Shown here: piece by piece, positions 55,759-64,000 of the stretch
Layout of the letters: each line of letters opens with the position of its first letter
Position numbering within the stretch: position 1 is the first letter of the stretch
NCBI GenBank assembly: GCA_015057825.1
Contig: SVDN01000002.1
Span: 80,044-144,043, forward strand
Source: Lachnospiraceae bacterium
GTDB lineage: Bacteria > Bacillota > Clostridia > Lachnospirales > Lachnospiraceae
Direction: 5' to 3'
Length of the DNA: 64,000 bases
The notes under the pieces: model-generated
What the model was told of the DNA's origin: nothing
The model's database searches: none
The model's input: the letters and a program-made list of their open reading frames with translations, nothing else
Program-made: the position numbers and the translations under genes

Positions 55759-55827
55759 ATGAGAAAAAATGATTCCGGAGGATTTCCGGCATGGCTTATA
55801 GAGTTACTAAAAAGATTAGGACACTAA
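55759..55827 (+). CDS. 22-residue peptide, candidate pheromone or leaderless peptide
   Basis: Starts ATG 55759 with a perfect AAAGGAGG 8 bases upstream. Sequence begins MRKNDSGGFPAWL and ends KRLGH; residues 9-22 form a short amphipathic, cationic helix. It is the first gene after the LytTR repeats. A GG pair at residues 7-8 is too near the N terminus to be a standard leader. Function inferred from place only. Confidence 0.5.
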   Translation: MRKNDSGGFPAWLIELLKRLGH

Positions 55828-55865
55828 ATAGAAGCTTATAAAAAACATTAAAAATGAGGAGGAAA

Positions 55866-56036
55866 GTGAATGAAAAATTTGCAAAGTTTATCACAATGTC
55901 AGCTATGATTGCCACACTATGCGCAACGGGTTTTTGCGCAGTGTATGCCGAGGATGAGTCCACAGGAATTGAGCAAGAATTATATGAGGATTTAGATGTA
56001 TACTCAGTAAATGCATATGCGAAAATGGTGAGATAA
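55866..56036 (+). CDS. Small secreted protein
   Basis: 56 residues from GTG 55866 with GAGGAGG just upstream (spacing is short); ATG at 55854 is the alternative. A clear signal peptide (KFITMSAMIATLCATGFCAVYA) is followed by an acidic mature part of about 27 residues with many Glu and Tyr. May be a peptide hormone precursor or immunity-like factor; unknown. Confidence 0.5.
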   Translation: MNEKFAKFITMSAMIATLCATGFCAVYAEDESTGIEQELYEDLDVYSVNAYAKMVR

Positions 56037-56039
56037 ATT

Positions 56040-56417
56040 GTGAAGAAAATTATATTGATGCTAATAGTGATAATTATTGTTGAAAGCATAGTTTTGATGT
56101 ACATATCCAATCAGCAAGCTGACAGTAATATCTGCGGTACGTATATATTAGGAGAAGAAGAAAATATAGAAGCTGTATATTATACCTTCGAAAAGAATGG
56201 AAACTTTTCGGTTTATAGCCAAGGAGACAAAAAAGTATCCGGAGGTTATAAGTGCGAAAATGTAGGAGAAGGTGGTGCGGCAGTTAAAACAGAGGAGCCA
56301 CTTGAGGACTGTATCTTTTATATTGTTGATGGTGGTTTGGTCTGTATTATCGATGGCGAATTAGCTTTTTTGAAAAAAATCAGTAATTACCCAATGTATA
56401 TAAATGTTGTTGAGTAA
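56040..56417 (+). CDS. Single-pass membrane or exported protein
   Basis: 125 residues with GTG start. One N-terminal hydrophobic segment (3-22), then a small beta-rich outer domain (NICGTYILGEEENIEAVYYTFE and onward). It resembles short lipocalin-like domains seen near bacteriocin genes, but no family is certain. Confidence 0.55.
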   Translation: MKKIILMLIVIIIVESIVLMYISNQQADSNICGTYILGEEENIEAVYYTFEKNGNFSVYSQGDKKVSGGYKCENVGEGGAAVKTEEPLEDCIFYIVDGGLVCIIDGELAFLKKISNYPMYINVVE

Positions 56418-56448
56418 GATGTGAACTAATAATATAGGAGGAAATTGG

Positions 56449-57087
56449 ATGAAAAAAGCACTATCGCTTATTTCGGTAACTTTACTGGGTGCAGTTTTAT
56501 TCACAGGGTGCGATTCGGCACCGGCAAAATCCAATGTTGAAACATATGAAGCCATAACAGCATATAAAATTATGGATAGTGATGATTCATATTATATTAA
56601 GCTTGCAGAAGAAGGCATTGAGCTTATGACGGATTCATATGAGCATATAGCAGATATTTATTTTGAGGAAGCTCATAATGACGCGATTGATGTTGATACA
56701 GCTAATGGGGATACCGTATATCTGGGCAGTGTTGCAGACAAAATTGAGGAAGCTAAGGATTTTGCACAAAATATAAGCAAAGAAGACGGCATAATCAAAA
56801 AGATTGATATTACAAGCGATTATGAGCAAGATGGAGAAAAAGGTTATTTGATGGAAATATATCTGAATAATGATATTGATTTTGATATAAATCAAGCAAC
56901 ATCAATTTGGTTGGCAGAAGGATATTCGTCGAATTCGGGCGGAAGTGTAAATGAGTTGGATGGCAAGATTGTGGAACAAAAATCGGTATTCTTTATACCG
57001 GCGGACAGCGTAGAAGATATAACAAGTGCTTTACAGCCATTTTTGTTTGGCGTAAACGGTGAAAGCTATTATGTCAGTGTGAATTAA
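56449..57087 (+). CDS. Lipoprotein of unknown function
   Basis: 212 residues, lipobox LFTGC (Cys21). Mature part is acidic and has no recognised motif. AGGAGG upstream of the ATG. In the same run of genes as the exporter, so it may help peptide handling or immunity (inference). Confidence 0.6.
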   Translation: MKKALSLISVTLLGAVLFTGCDSAPAKSNVETYEAITAYKIMDSDDSYYIKLAEEGIELMTDSYEHIADIYFEEAHNDAIDVDTANGDTVYLGSVADKIEEAKDFAQNISKEDGIIKKIDITSDYEQDGEKGYLMEIYLNNDIDFDINQATSIWLAEGYSSNSGGSVNELDGKIVEQKSVFFIPADSVEDITSALQPFLFGVNGESYYVSVN

Positions 57088-57115
57088 AACCAAAATATGT
57101 GATTGGAGGATTTCT

Positions 57116-57544
57116 ATGGTGGATGAAGGAAAAGGTAATGTTTCACAGAAATTGGCAAATGGTTACTATGAGAATACAGCCTACATGGATGTAATCGAGA
57201 AAAATGATTTAGAGAGTGCTTTGGATGTTAAAAATCAAGATTCAAAGCAAAAGATATTAAGAAGGCTTATTGTTGTAACTAATACTACAAGAGCCGCATG
57301 GGCTTTGCCGGCACCGATTATATTGGCAGTTTTACATAATCATTTTTTATGGGCTGTAATAATAGCCGGAATATATTTTGTGGTATGCTATCTGATTATT
57401 CATGCTATTTTTAAGAAAACGGTAGTTGGTAAGAACATAAGAAATGTAATAATCGCCATGATAATAGCGGATGTATGTATTGTTGCAGCGTTTGTAATAT
57501 TTGTAGCTTGTTATACTAATATGTTGTTATCATACCATATTTAA
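57116..57544 (+). CDS. Small multi-pass membrane protein
   Basis: 142 residues; a charged N-terminal 50 residues and three hydrophobic segments (about 60-75, 79-95 and 110-133). Ribosome site GGAGGA. It lies directly before the first GG-leader gene, the usual place for an immunity protein; no family assigned. Confidence 0.55.
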   Translation: MVDEGKGNVSQKLANGYYENTAYMDVIEKNDLESALDVKNQDSKQKILRRLIVVTNTTRAAWALPAPIILAVLHNHFLWAVIIAGIYFVVCYLIIHAIFKKTVVGKNIRNVIIAMIIADVCIVAAFVIFVACYTNMLLSYHI

Positions 57545-57620
57545 TTGTAGCGCTACTGTGCAGTTGATGCTTAGAAGAGAAATATTGATTGAAACGAAAA
57601 TGTACAAGGAGGTTCGTCAA

Positions 57621-57992
57621 ATGAACGAAGGAGTAAAAGCACCAAAGGGTTGTTTAAAATTGGAAAAGGAAGAAATGATGTGCGTGGAAGGAGGAAAATT
57701 AGACACTGTTGCAGTGAGTAGAAATTTTCTTAATAAAGATGTATGTATGAATGTTGCAAAAACTTTTATGAGAGATACAGGACTTTCACAGTTAAGGATA
57801 GCAAAAGAGTTATATGCACATACGGTCTTGTATTATTCTTCCGGATATGTCAATCAAACTTGGGTGAGGTATTTAGGTCCGTTTGCATCTCTGGAGCTTG
57901 ACTATATTCAAAGTCATTCAAACCCAATTAATATCGGTAATGATAGTGCACTGCGAGTAGCGATATATGACTATTTATGGAATAATGCCTAA
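57621..57992 (+). CDS. Double-glycine leader protein 1
   Basis: 123 residues. AAGGAGG stands 9 bases before ATG 57621, which sets the start even though the frame is open further up. The leader is 25 residues and ends EEMMCVEGG, the site cut by C39 peptidases; residues 8-11 are PKGC. The predicted product is 98 residues with Cys in DVCMNVAKTF, aromatic residues and no lanthipeptide-type Ser/Thr/Cys density. It shares leader and core features with the gene at 63814. It is too long for a class II bacteriocin. Confidence 0.8.
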   Translation: MNEGVKAPKGCLKLEKEEMMCVEGGKLDTVAVSRNFLNKDVCMNVAKTFMRDTGLSQLRIAKELYAHTVLYYSSGYVNQTWVRYLGPFASLELDYIQSHSNPINIGNDSALRVAIYDYLWNNA

Positions 57993-58050
57993 TACTTATA
58001 ACAGAATTATATATTAGAATAATCTATTTCATCGCCAAACAGGAGGATAT

Positions 58051-58491
58051 ATGAAAAAAGAAATAAAAATAACAATTATTGTTTTGGCAATAATAGTCGG
58101 AGTGGTATTTGTTGTTGTGGGAGGAATAAGATATATGTTTTGGCTACAATACGCTGATAGTGGGATATCAAGATATCCAAGTATTTCAATTCGAGAGACT
58201 TATGGATATAGATATGTTGGAGAATCGGAAGAATATGATGTATACACTTATCAGCTTGCCATACCTTATTTTGAAGATATTGAAGCATCGGCAAATCAGC
58301 ATGCTATTGATGACATAATCGGCAAAGAAATAAATGTCAGCGATATGATAAAGGTTTTAAAAAAAGATCGTTCAGAAGAGCGTGAAACATATATGGGAGA
58401 AAACTACAAGATAGTATTAGAAGACAATATATGTGTTATTGCACCTTTAGAGAGCAGTCCGGATGTTAAAGAGATTGTTATAGGTAAATAA
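58051..58491 (+). CDS. Single-pass membrane protein
   Basis: 146 residues: N-terminal membrane segment (8-28) and an outer domain of about 110 residues. Ribosome site AGGAGG. Unknown; it lies between GG-leader protein 1 and the exporter, so an accessory or immunity role is possible. Confidence 0.55.
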   Translation: MKKEIKITIIVLAIIVGVVFVVVGGIRYMFWLQYADSGISRYPSISIRETYGYRYVGESEEYDVYTYQLAIPYFEDIEASANQHAIDDIIGKEINVSDMIKVLKKDRSEERETYMGENYKIVLEDNICVIAPLESSPDVKEIVIGK

Positions 58492-58517
58492 TAAAAGTAA
58501 TCAGGAGGATTAATTAA

Positions 58518-60764
58518 GTGAAAAACTGCTTTGTGAAACAGCATGATGCGACAGATTGCGCCGCAGCATGTCTTGCAATGGTTTGCCTTTACTATGGGAA
58601 AGAGACGACCATTACAAAACTCAGGGATAAGATGGGGACAGACCTTAAAGGAACAAATCTTATAGGTCTTTCAAGCTGTGCCGATGAACTGGGTTTTGTT
58701 TCACAGGCGGTTAGGGTTGATAAAGAAGGACTTAAAAGTAAGTTTCAACTTCCCGCCATTGCCAATATAGTGACTAAGGAAGGGTTCTCGCATTTTGTGG
58801 TTCTTTTCAAGATAACAAAAAACTATGTAATAGTGGGCGATCCCGGAGATTCGTTAAAAAAAGAGAGGTTTGAGGATTTCTATGAAAGATTCACAGGAGT
58901 TCTTTTACTTATAAAACCCACAGAAGATTTTAGTACAAAAGATGATAAACAAAACACTATATTCCACAGATATGTAAAAATATTAAAACCTCAGTGGAAA
59001 CTGTTTGTATATGCAATCATTGCATCCTTTATAATGACACTTCTCGGCATCATTTCTTCGCTTGTTAACAATGTTATTTATGATGAAGTATTGCCATACA
59101 GTGAGTTTGATGCGCTTAAGATGGTACTGCTTGTTTTTTTGACCATTTCTTTAGTTCAGATATTGGTAAGTTTCTTACGTCAATGGATGATGATTCATCT
59201 GTCATTAAAAATAGATATTCCTTTAATGCTTGGATATTTTAAACATATTTTCAGACTTCCAATGAAGTTCTTTTCGACAAGAAAAACCGGTGATATAACA
59301 ACCAGGTTTTCTGATGCATTCACCATTAAAAATATTTTTACGAGTATAGCTTTGTCGCTAATTATGGACATATCCATGGCTGTATTTACCGGAGTTATAC
59401 TTTTCTTTAAAAATCCAAGGCTCTTTGGAATATTGGCGGTTATGACACTGGTCAGTATTCTTTTGGTTTTTATTTTCAAACAACCTTACAAAAGAATTAA
59501 TGAACAGCAGATGCAGCAGTCTTCGATACTTAATTCGGAGATAATTGAAGGCTTAAGAGGTATTGAAACCATTAAAGGCAATGCAAATGAAGAATCGGAG
59601 CTGGAAAACATTGAAAGAGAGTATATAAAGTCTCTTAGGATTTCATACAAGGAAGGGATGCTATCAAATGTACAAGGAACAATATCCGGCATAATATCGG
59701 GAGCCGGGAATCTTATTCTTATGTATGTGGGAATAATGTCGGTTTTAAATGCAGATATGACACTTGGTAACTATATGGCATTTATGACACTTGCGGGATA
59801 CTTTATGAATCCAATAGGAAATCTTGTGAATTTGCAGCTTTCCATACAAGAAGCCAATATATCTATGAAAAGATTGTCAGAAATAATGGACTATGAACAG
59901 GAAGTCGGCAATGAGGAGAATGGAAGAAAATACAGTGATATAGAGACGGTGACCGGGGATATTAAACTTTCTCATGTGACGTTTAGATACGGAAACAGAA
60001 AGCCTGTGCTTAGAGATTTTAGCATAAATATTCCTAATGGCAAAAAGGTTGCTTTAGTTGGGGAAAGCGGAAGCGGAAAGTCAACTGTAGTAAAACTGTT
60101 GCTTAAATATTGGCAGCCGGAAGAAGGTGAAATCACCATAGACGGTGTGGATATAAATGAATACAGCAATGATTCGTTAAGAAGAGCCATATCATATGTA
60201 CCGCAAAATGTGGAGTTGTTTTCAAAAAGTATATTTGAAAATATAAGGGCAGGCAAGATGGGCGCAAGTCTTGAAGAGGTTAAGAAAGCTGCAAAAACAG
60301 CAGATGCGCACGATTTTATAAAAAGACTGCCTATGCAGTATGAAACATTTCTTGAAGAAGCGGGCAACGGTCTTAGCGGCGGAGAAAAACAAAGAATCGC
60401 ACTTGCCAGGGCTTTTTTAAAAGAAAACATGTTTTATATACTTGATGAAAGTACATCTAACCTTGACTTTGCAACGGAGAGGGTAATATTTGATGCGATA
60501 TATAACAAACTTAAAGAAAAGACGATGTTGATAATTGCTCACAGACTTGCGGTAGTGAAAAACTGTGACCTCATTGTTCTTATGGGAAAGGGTGAAATAA
60601 TAGAGCAGGGAACTCATGCAGAACTTATTGCAAAGAGAGGGGAATACTATAAACTATGGCAACTTCAGCAAGGGGATTTTGAGGTTGTTGAAGAAGCAAA
60701 AAATGTATGTGATAATCCAACACCAACAATTGAGAAAGATGAAGATGTTATATGTTATGTGTAG
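58518..60764 (+). CDS. Peptidase-containing ABC exporter (C39, PCAT type)
   Basis: 748 residues from GTG 58518 with AGGAGG. N-terminal C39 peptidase: Cys14 in DCAAAC, His92 and Asp108 in GDPGD, which cleave GG leaders. Six membrane segments follow (about 150-430), then an ABC ATPase with GESGSGKST near 515, signature LSGGE near 617 and LDESTSNLD. The ABC cassette ends with VAKNCD-type H-loop AHRLAVV. It cuts leaders of the GG proteins and exports the rest. Confidence 0.95.
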   Translation: MKNCFVKQHDATDCAAACLAMVCLYYGKETTITKLRDKMGTDLKGTNLIGLSSCADELGFVSQAVRVDKEGLKSKFQLPAIANIVTKEGFSHFVVLFKITKNYVIVGDPGDSLKKERFEDFYERFTGVLLLIKPTEDFSTKDDKQNTIFHRYVKILKPQWKLFVYAIIASFIMTLLGIISSLVNNVIYDEVLPYSEFDALKMVLLVFLTISLVQILVSFLRQWMMIHLSLKIDIPLMLGYFKHIFRLPMKFFSTRKTGDITTRFSDAFTIKNIFTSIALSLIMDISMAVFTGVILFFKNPRLFGILAVMTLVSILLVFIFKQPYKRINEQQMQQSSILNSEIIEGLRGIETIKGNANEESELENIEREYIKSLRISYKEGMLSNVQGTISGIISGAGNLILMYVGIMSVLNADMTLGNYMAFMTLAGYFMNPIGNLVNLQLSIQEANISMKRLSEIMDYEQEVGNEENGRKYSDIETVTGDIKLSHVTFRYGNRKPVLRDFSINIPNGKKVALVGESGSGKSTVVKLLLKYWQPEEGEITIDGVDINEYSNDSLRRAISYVPQNVELFSKSIFENIRAGKMGASLEEVKKAAKTADAHDFIKRLPMQYETFLEEAGNGLSGGEKQRIALARAFLKENMFYILDESTSNLDFATERVIFDAIYNKLKEKTMLIIAHRLAVVKNCDLIVLMGKGEIIEQGTHAELIAKRGEYYKLWQLQQGDFEVVEEAKNVCDNPTPTIEKDEDVICYV

Positions 60765-60782
60765 AACGGAGGATGAACGGTT

Positions 60783-61259
60783 ATGGGAAAGATTGATTAC
60801 AGCGAAAACAAGGCTTTAAAACTAATTAACGTTTTAAGCTATAAAATAAATATGACGGATCAAAACATGAATATAGGATTGATAATCCGGAAAATGGAAA
60901 ATTATATAAAAACCAAGGGCACTAATCCTATCGGACCTTTGGTACAGCACATATCATCATCTATTGATGAAGAAGGAAGAATGATTGCAAATTTAGAACT
61001 TCTTATACAGTGTAAGGACTACATCAACAACACAGAAGAAGGATACAAAATGGAGTCGGTAAAACGTGTGCCGAACTGCGCATATTGTAGGTTTACCGGA
61101 CCGGTAGACAAACAAGACTTGGCGTATTCCAAAATCAGATGCGAGGCGTTTGAGGAAGACATAGAGCTGAAAAATGAAAGCTACATAATTACATTAAACG
61201 AAGATGCGGAAAATGAGGCGGTAACGATAGATGTATTTATTCCTAAAGAACAATATTAG
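60783..61259 (+). CDS. GyrI/SOUL-like effector-binding domain protein
   Basis: 158 residues, no HTH. The second half (MESVKRVPNCAYCRFTGPVDKQDLAYSKI, then IDVFIPKEQY at the end) resembles the ligand-binding fold of AraC/MerR partners. It begins 18 bases after the exporter; the last 29 bases overlap the next gene. A binder or scavenger of small or peptide ligands is possible. Confidence 0.55.
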   Translation: MGKIDYSENKALKLINVLSYKINMTDQNMNIGLIIRKMENYIKTKGTNPIGPLVQHISSSIDEEGRMIANLELLIQCKDYINNTEEGYKMESVKRVPNCAYCRFTGPVDKQDLAYSKIRCEAFEEDIELKNESYIITLNEDAENEAVTIDVFIPKEQY

Positions 61260-62424
61260 AAGTAAGATAATTGCTGTATCGTTGATTTTGGGTTTAGCAT
61301 TGATTATGGTGTTTCCTTGTTTTGCAGGAGAAAAAGATACGGCGGCCGAAAGCAATAAAGAAACTGTAATATCCCTAGAGAAAGAGGCGGCAGTTTTGCC
61401 AACAGATATTGAAATTGAGTATAGTACCGGCAAGGTGGCGGTGGGCGAGACCATTAAGTTAGAAGTTACGGTTTTACCTATTAATGCAGAGGATACGACT
61501 ATTACATATTCAAGCTCGGATACTACAGTGGCAAGTGTCAATTCACAGGGTGAAGTGAAAGGGATTTCGAACGGCAAGGCGTTTATTGCAGTGAAAGCAG
61601 GAAATATTGAAAAACAGACAGAAATAGAAGTCTATACCGGAACAAAGAGCATATCAGTATCAGAAAACTTTATTGTTTTGAAAATCGGCGACACAAAGAA
61701 GCTTGATGTCAGTGTAAGTCCGGCTGAAGCGGATCAAGGCTTAAGTTATAAGAGTCTTGACGCGGAGGTGGCAACTGTTGATGAAATTGGAAATATCACA
61801 GCCACAGGTAATGGGAGTACTTCAATAATTGTGTCAAATGCTGATAGCTCTGCTGCAGTAAACGTGATAGTTAACACAGGCACATATGTGAGTTTTTCAG
61901 GAAGCGGAGATTTTAACACGCTGACAGATGAGAATATGTCGGGAAACTACGTTTTCAGTGCTTCTGAGACTGAGGTTATTTCTTCTGAAATATTGAAGGA
62001 GGTATATGCCTCAGGGGCAGGTTTAATAATTAACGGTAATGGATATACAATTGAGCTTAGCGGCGAAGATATCGTAAATTTTAATAATTCTTTATATACA
62101 GATATTGAAATTTTCAAAGATGAGGAAGGAACGCATTTAATCGTTAACAAGTGCGAGCGGCTTCCGGGCAAGATAACTCTTAATTTAGATAGAACATATG
62201 GCAAATATCTGTACTTGCTTAATGAAGAAACAAAAAAATATGAAAAGATAACGATAGATGATGTAAATTGCTTGGAACTCAGCACAGCAGGGGAATATCT
62301 TATTTCAGATGTTGAGCAGGGATTCGGTAAAGTAATAAAAAATGTGATGTTGATATGCGGTATTTCCGGAGGAGGGGTACTCACTGCATGTACATTAATT
62401 AAGCATAAATATTGGTTCTGGTAA
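61231..62424 (+). CDS. Exported protein with two Big_2 domains and C-terminal anchor
   Basis: 397 residues. Signal peptide (to about 31), two bacterial Ig-like (Big_2) domains at about 45-135 (VTVLPINAEDTTITYSSSDTTVASV) and 136-215 (VSPAEADQGLSYKSLDAEVATVDEIGN), a beta domain to 370 and a membrane segment at the C terminus. It may display or guide the exported peptide, or bind cells. Confidence 0.75.
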   Translation: MYLFLKNNIRSKIIAVSLILGLALIMVFPCFAGEKDTAAESNKETVISLEKEAAVLPTDIEIEYSTGKVAVGETIKLEVTVLPINAEDTTITYSSSDTTVASVNSQGEVKGISNGKAFIAVKAGNIEKQTEIEVYTGTKSISVSENFIVLKIGDTKKLDVSVSPAEADQGLSYKSLDAEVATVDEIGNITATGNGSTSIIVSNADSSAAVNVIVNTGTYVSFSGSGDFNTLTDENMSGNYVFSASETEVISSEILKEVYASGAGLIINGNGYTIELSGEDIVNFNNSLYTDIEIFKDEEGTHLIVNKCERLPGKITLNLDRTYGKYLYLLNEETKKYEKITIDDVNCLELSTAGEYLISDVEQGFGKVIKNVMLICGISGGGVLTACTLIKHKYWFW

Positions 62425-62499
62425 TAAAGCGAATCTTAAAACGTACGGTTAAGATATAAGCTCGGGTGCATACGAGCAAGAATAAAATAGAGAAAAAGA

Positions 62500-62607
62500 A
62501 TGGAAAGGAAAATTAGGATAGTTTCTGCGATTGGGATAATTCTTTGTATGGTTGTGGCTATTACGGCAAAGAAAGTATTATCACATTTTCTCGGGAACAG
62601 GATGTAA
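62500..62607 (+). CDS. Possible 35-residue membrane peptide
   Basis: ATG 62500, one hydrophobic segment (VSAIGIILCMVVAITA) between basic ends. It ends 5 bases before the HlyD start, and its ribosome site is weak. It may be real or a coupling ORF. Confidence 0.4.
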   Translation: MERKIRIVSAIGIILCMVVAITAKKVLSHFLGNRM

Positions 62608-62612
62608 AAATA

Positions 62613-63740
62613 ATGGTTAAATCTCATACAAGAAAACTTGAAGATTTAAAAGACAGTAGGCTGTTGTTTGACAAAAGACCGCCCGCTTTTGGTTATATTA
62701 TGTTGACTGTCATACTTGGTGTATGTATTTTCAGCCTAATTTGGAGCATGAATACTTTTAAAAAGTATATAGTAAAAGCGCAAGGAACAATAACAAGCGA
62801 AAATGCAATATATGTAATGAGCGCATATTCGGGGAAAATTACTAAATGCAACATAGCAGAGGGTAAAGTGGTTCAAAAAGGTGATGTCCTGTTGGAAATC
62901 GGGAATCCGGAGTTTGACCTGCAAAGAGAACAATTAGAGGCTAACAAGGCATCATATGCGGATAAAGTTGAAAAATATAGGAGACTTGTTGATTCCGTAA
63001 AAGATGATACAAACTATTTTAGTGCATCAGATGCGGAAGAAAGTCTATACTACAGTATGTTTGAAAACTACAAGTCACAGGTTAGTCAGGCGGGGATTGA
63101 TATCAGCACTTATAAGGCATATGGATATACCGACGAGCAGATAGAAAAAGAGATTACAAAAAATCAGGGTAAAATATCGGAAATATATTACAGCACCATT
63201 CAATCTGCCGAAAGTGCGATAGCAGAGGCTGAGCAGCAGATAATGGCGATTGACGCACAACTTTCTGCCATTGAAAGCGGAGAAGATGCTTATGTGGTAA
63301 CGGCAAGCGAATCAGGTGTTATTCATATGATAAATGATTACAAAGAAGGAATGGTTGTACAAGCTTCGGCGGCAATAGCACAAATAACACCGGAGCAAGG
63401 AGAAATCATTTTAGAAGCATATGTAACAACAGCAGATATGGCAAGAATAAATGAAGATGATGAAGTACAGATAAATATTGACGGATTGTCACAAAATGTT
63501 TATGGTTCTTTAACCGGAAGAGTTAAACAAATAGACAGTAATTTGACGGCAAGGGAGAATGCGGATGGTTCATCGGCACAGGTTTTCAAAATAAAGGTAT
63601 CGGTTGATTCGGATTACTTAATCAGCAATAGAGGGGATAAAGTTAATGTTGTGAACGGAATGACGGGAGTAGCGACAATTATCTACGATAAAGAAACATA
63701 TTTTGAATTCTTGTTAGATAAGTTGGGAATAACAAGTTAA
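62613..63740 (+). CDS. HlyD-type secretion adaptor
   Basis: 375 residues from ATG 62613; the frame opens at 62544 but that part has no ribosome site. One membrane segment (about 35-53), lipoyl-like halves (IYVMSAYSGKITKCNIAEGKVVQKGDVLLEIGNPEF and DAYVVTASESGVIHMINDYKEGMVV), a coiled coil between them, and a beta-barrel. It partners PCAT exporters of the Firmicutes HlyD type. Last gene before the second GG protein. Confidence 0.9.
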   Translation: MVKSHTRKLEDLKDSRLLFDKRPPAFGYIMLTVILGVCIFSLIWSMNTFKKYIVKAQGTITSENAIYVMSAYSGKITKCNIAEGKVVQKGDVLLEIGNPEFDLQREQLEANKASYADKVEKYRRLVDSVKDDTNYFSASDAEESLYYSMFENYKSQVSQAGIDISTYKAYGYTDEQIEKEITKNQGKISEIYYSTIQSAESAIAEAEQQIMAIDAQLSAIESGEDAYVVTASESGVIHMINDYKEGMVVQASAAIAQITPEQGEIILEAYVTTADMARINEDDEVQINIDGLSQNVYGSLTGRVKQIDSNLTARENADGSSAQVFKIKVSVDSDYLISNRGDKVNVVNGMTGVATIIYDKETYFEFLLDKLGITS

Positions 63741-63813
63741 AAGATCTTAATGCGCTTAAGATAAATAATTGATTGCAATCAAAAAAGAAAACTAAAAAGG
63801 AGGATTAAGATTC

Positions 63814-64000
63814 ATGAAAAATGAATTGAGTATGCCGAAGGGGTGTACAGTTTTGGAGGAAGAAGAAATGATGTATGTGGACGGCGGAAGTGCTAGTCTG
63901 CCAATGAGAACTGACTACTTGAGCAAGTCATATTGTCTGTCATTTGCGGATACTTTAATAAAGTATAGGGCTGTAGTTGGTATGACAAAGCAGGAGGTAG
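63814..64000 (+). CDS. Double-glycine leader protein 2 (cut by window end)
   Basis: The frame is open to the window end: 62 residues seen. Leader of 25 residues with PKGC (8-11) and EEMMYVDGG, the same length and pattern as protein 1. The core begins SASLPMRTDYLSKSYC and continues with a helical part that aligns with protein 1 (R-x-x-L-x-K ... C ... A-x-T). GGAGG 10 bases before ATG 63814. Confidence 0.85.
   Translation, partial: MKNELSMPKGCTVLEEEEMMYVDGGSASLPMRTDYLSKSYCLSFADTLIKYRAVVGMTKQEV

Noticed and set aside
57621-57992. Lanthipeptide or sactipeptide precursor
   Set aside because: No LanM, radical SAM or other modifying enzyme is nearby, and the core lacks dense Ser/Thr/Cys.

Overview
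The window is a stretch of a low-GC Firmicutes chromosome, most likely of the family Lachnospiraceae. That placement is inferred from gene content and order: a holB-ricT-trmN6-rsmI block, rpsF-ssb-rpsR, gdpP-rplI-dnaB, a ywlC-ywlE-rpiB-like block and a V-type ATPase operon, with many GHKL/LytTR two-component systems. Nearly all genes are on the + strand. No integrase, phage structural gene, intact insertion sequence or CRISPR array was seen.

Layout. Positions 1-1.6 kb hold the end of a rhamnose catabolic unit (rhaA partial, rhaD). From 1.7 to 5.6 kb there is a NUDIX hydrolase and three genes that together can turn 5'-methylthioadenosine or 5'-deoxyadenosine into a ketose 1-phosphate (deaminase, purine nucleoside phosphorylase, MtnA). 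From 5.6 to 13.9 kb lies a housekeeping block (guanylate-kinase-like protein, YaaR, HolB, RicT, TrmN6, RsmI, Sir2, membrane proteins, CvpA), followed by tRNA-Cys and rpsF-ssb-rpsR. A GC-richer, hairpin-rich, apparently non-coding element sits at about 15.4-15.7 kb.

The 15.8-29.5 kb part is accessory. It contains an arylsulfotransferase-family lipoprotein with a LysR regulator, a duplicated module of a PD-(D/E)XK-type nuclease gene and an XRE regulator (one nuclease copy is a wreck, and both XRE promoters carry the same palindromic operator), a probable polymorphic toxin operon (lipoprotein with C-terminal LHH nuclease domain plus SUKH-like immunity protein), and an HTH-ATPase-STAS-like regulator surrounded by copies of an AAGGTGACTT motif.

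From 29.6 to 49.4 kb the core resumes: gdpP-rplI-dnaB, ferredoxin, MecA, a cell-surface GH18 protein, Sua5, a low-molecular-weight phosphatase homologue lacking its P-loop arginine, RpiB, dCMP deaminase and a nine-gene V-ATPase operon whose proteolipid has the Na+-binding residues.

The right end (49.4-64 kb) looks like a peptide signalling and secretion island. Two AgrC/AgrA-like GHKL/LytTR pairs flank a type-B carboxylesterase lipoprotein. A pair of 20-bp direct repeats with 21-bp period, typical of LytTR sites, precedes a 22-residue peptide gene and a run of small secreted or membrane proteins. Then come a C39-peptidase ABC exporter, an HlyD-type adaptor, and two homologous genes for double-glycine-leader proteins (57621-57992 and 63814 to the window end). 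This last locus is the best candidate for an undescribed system.
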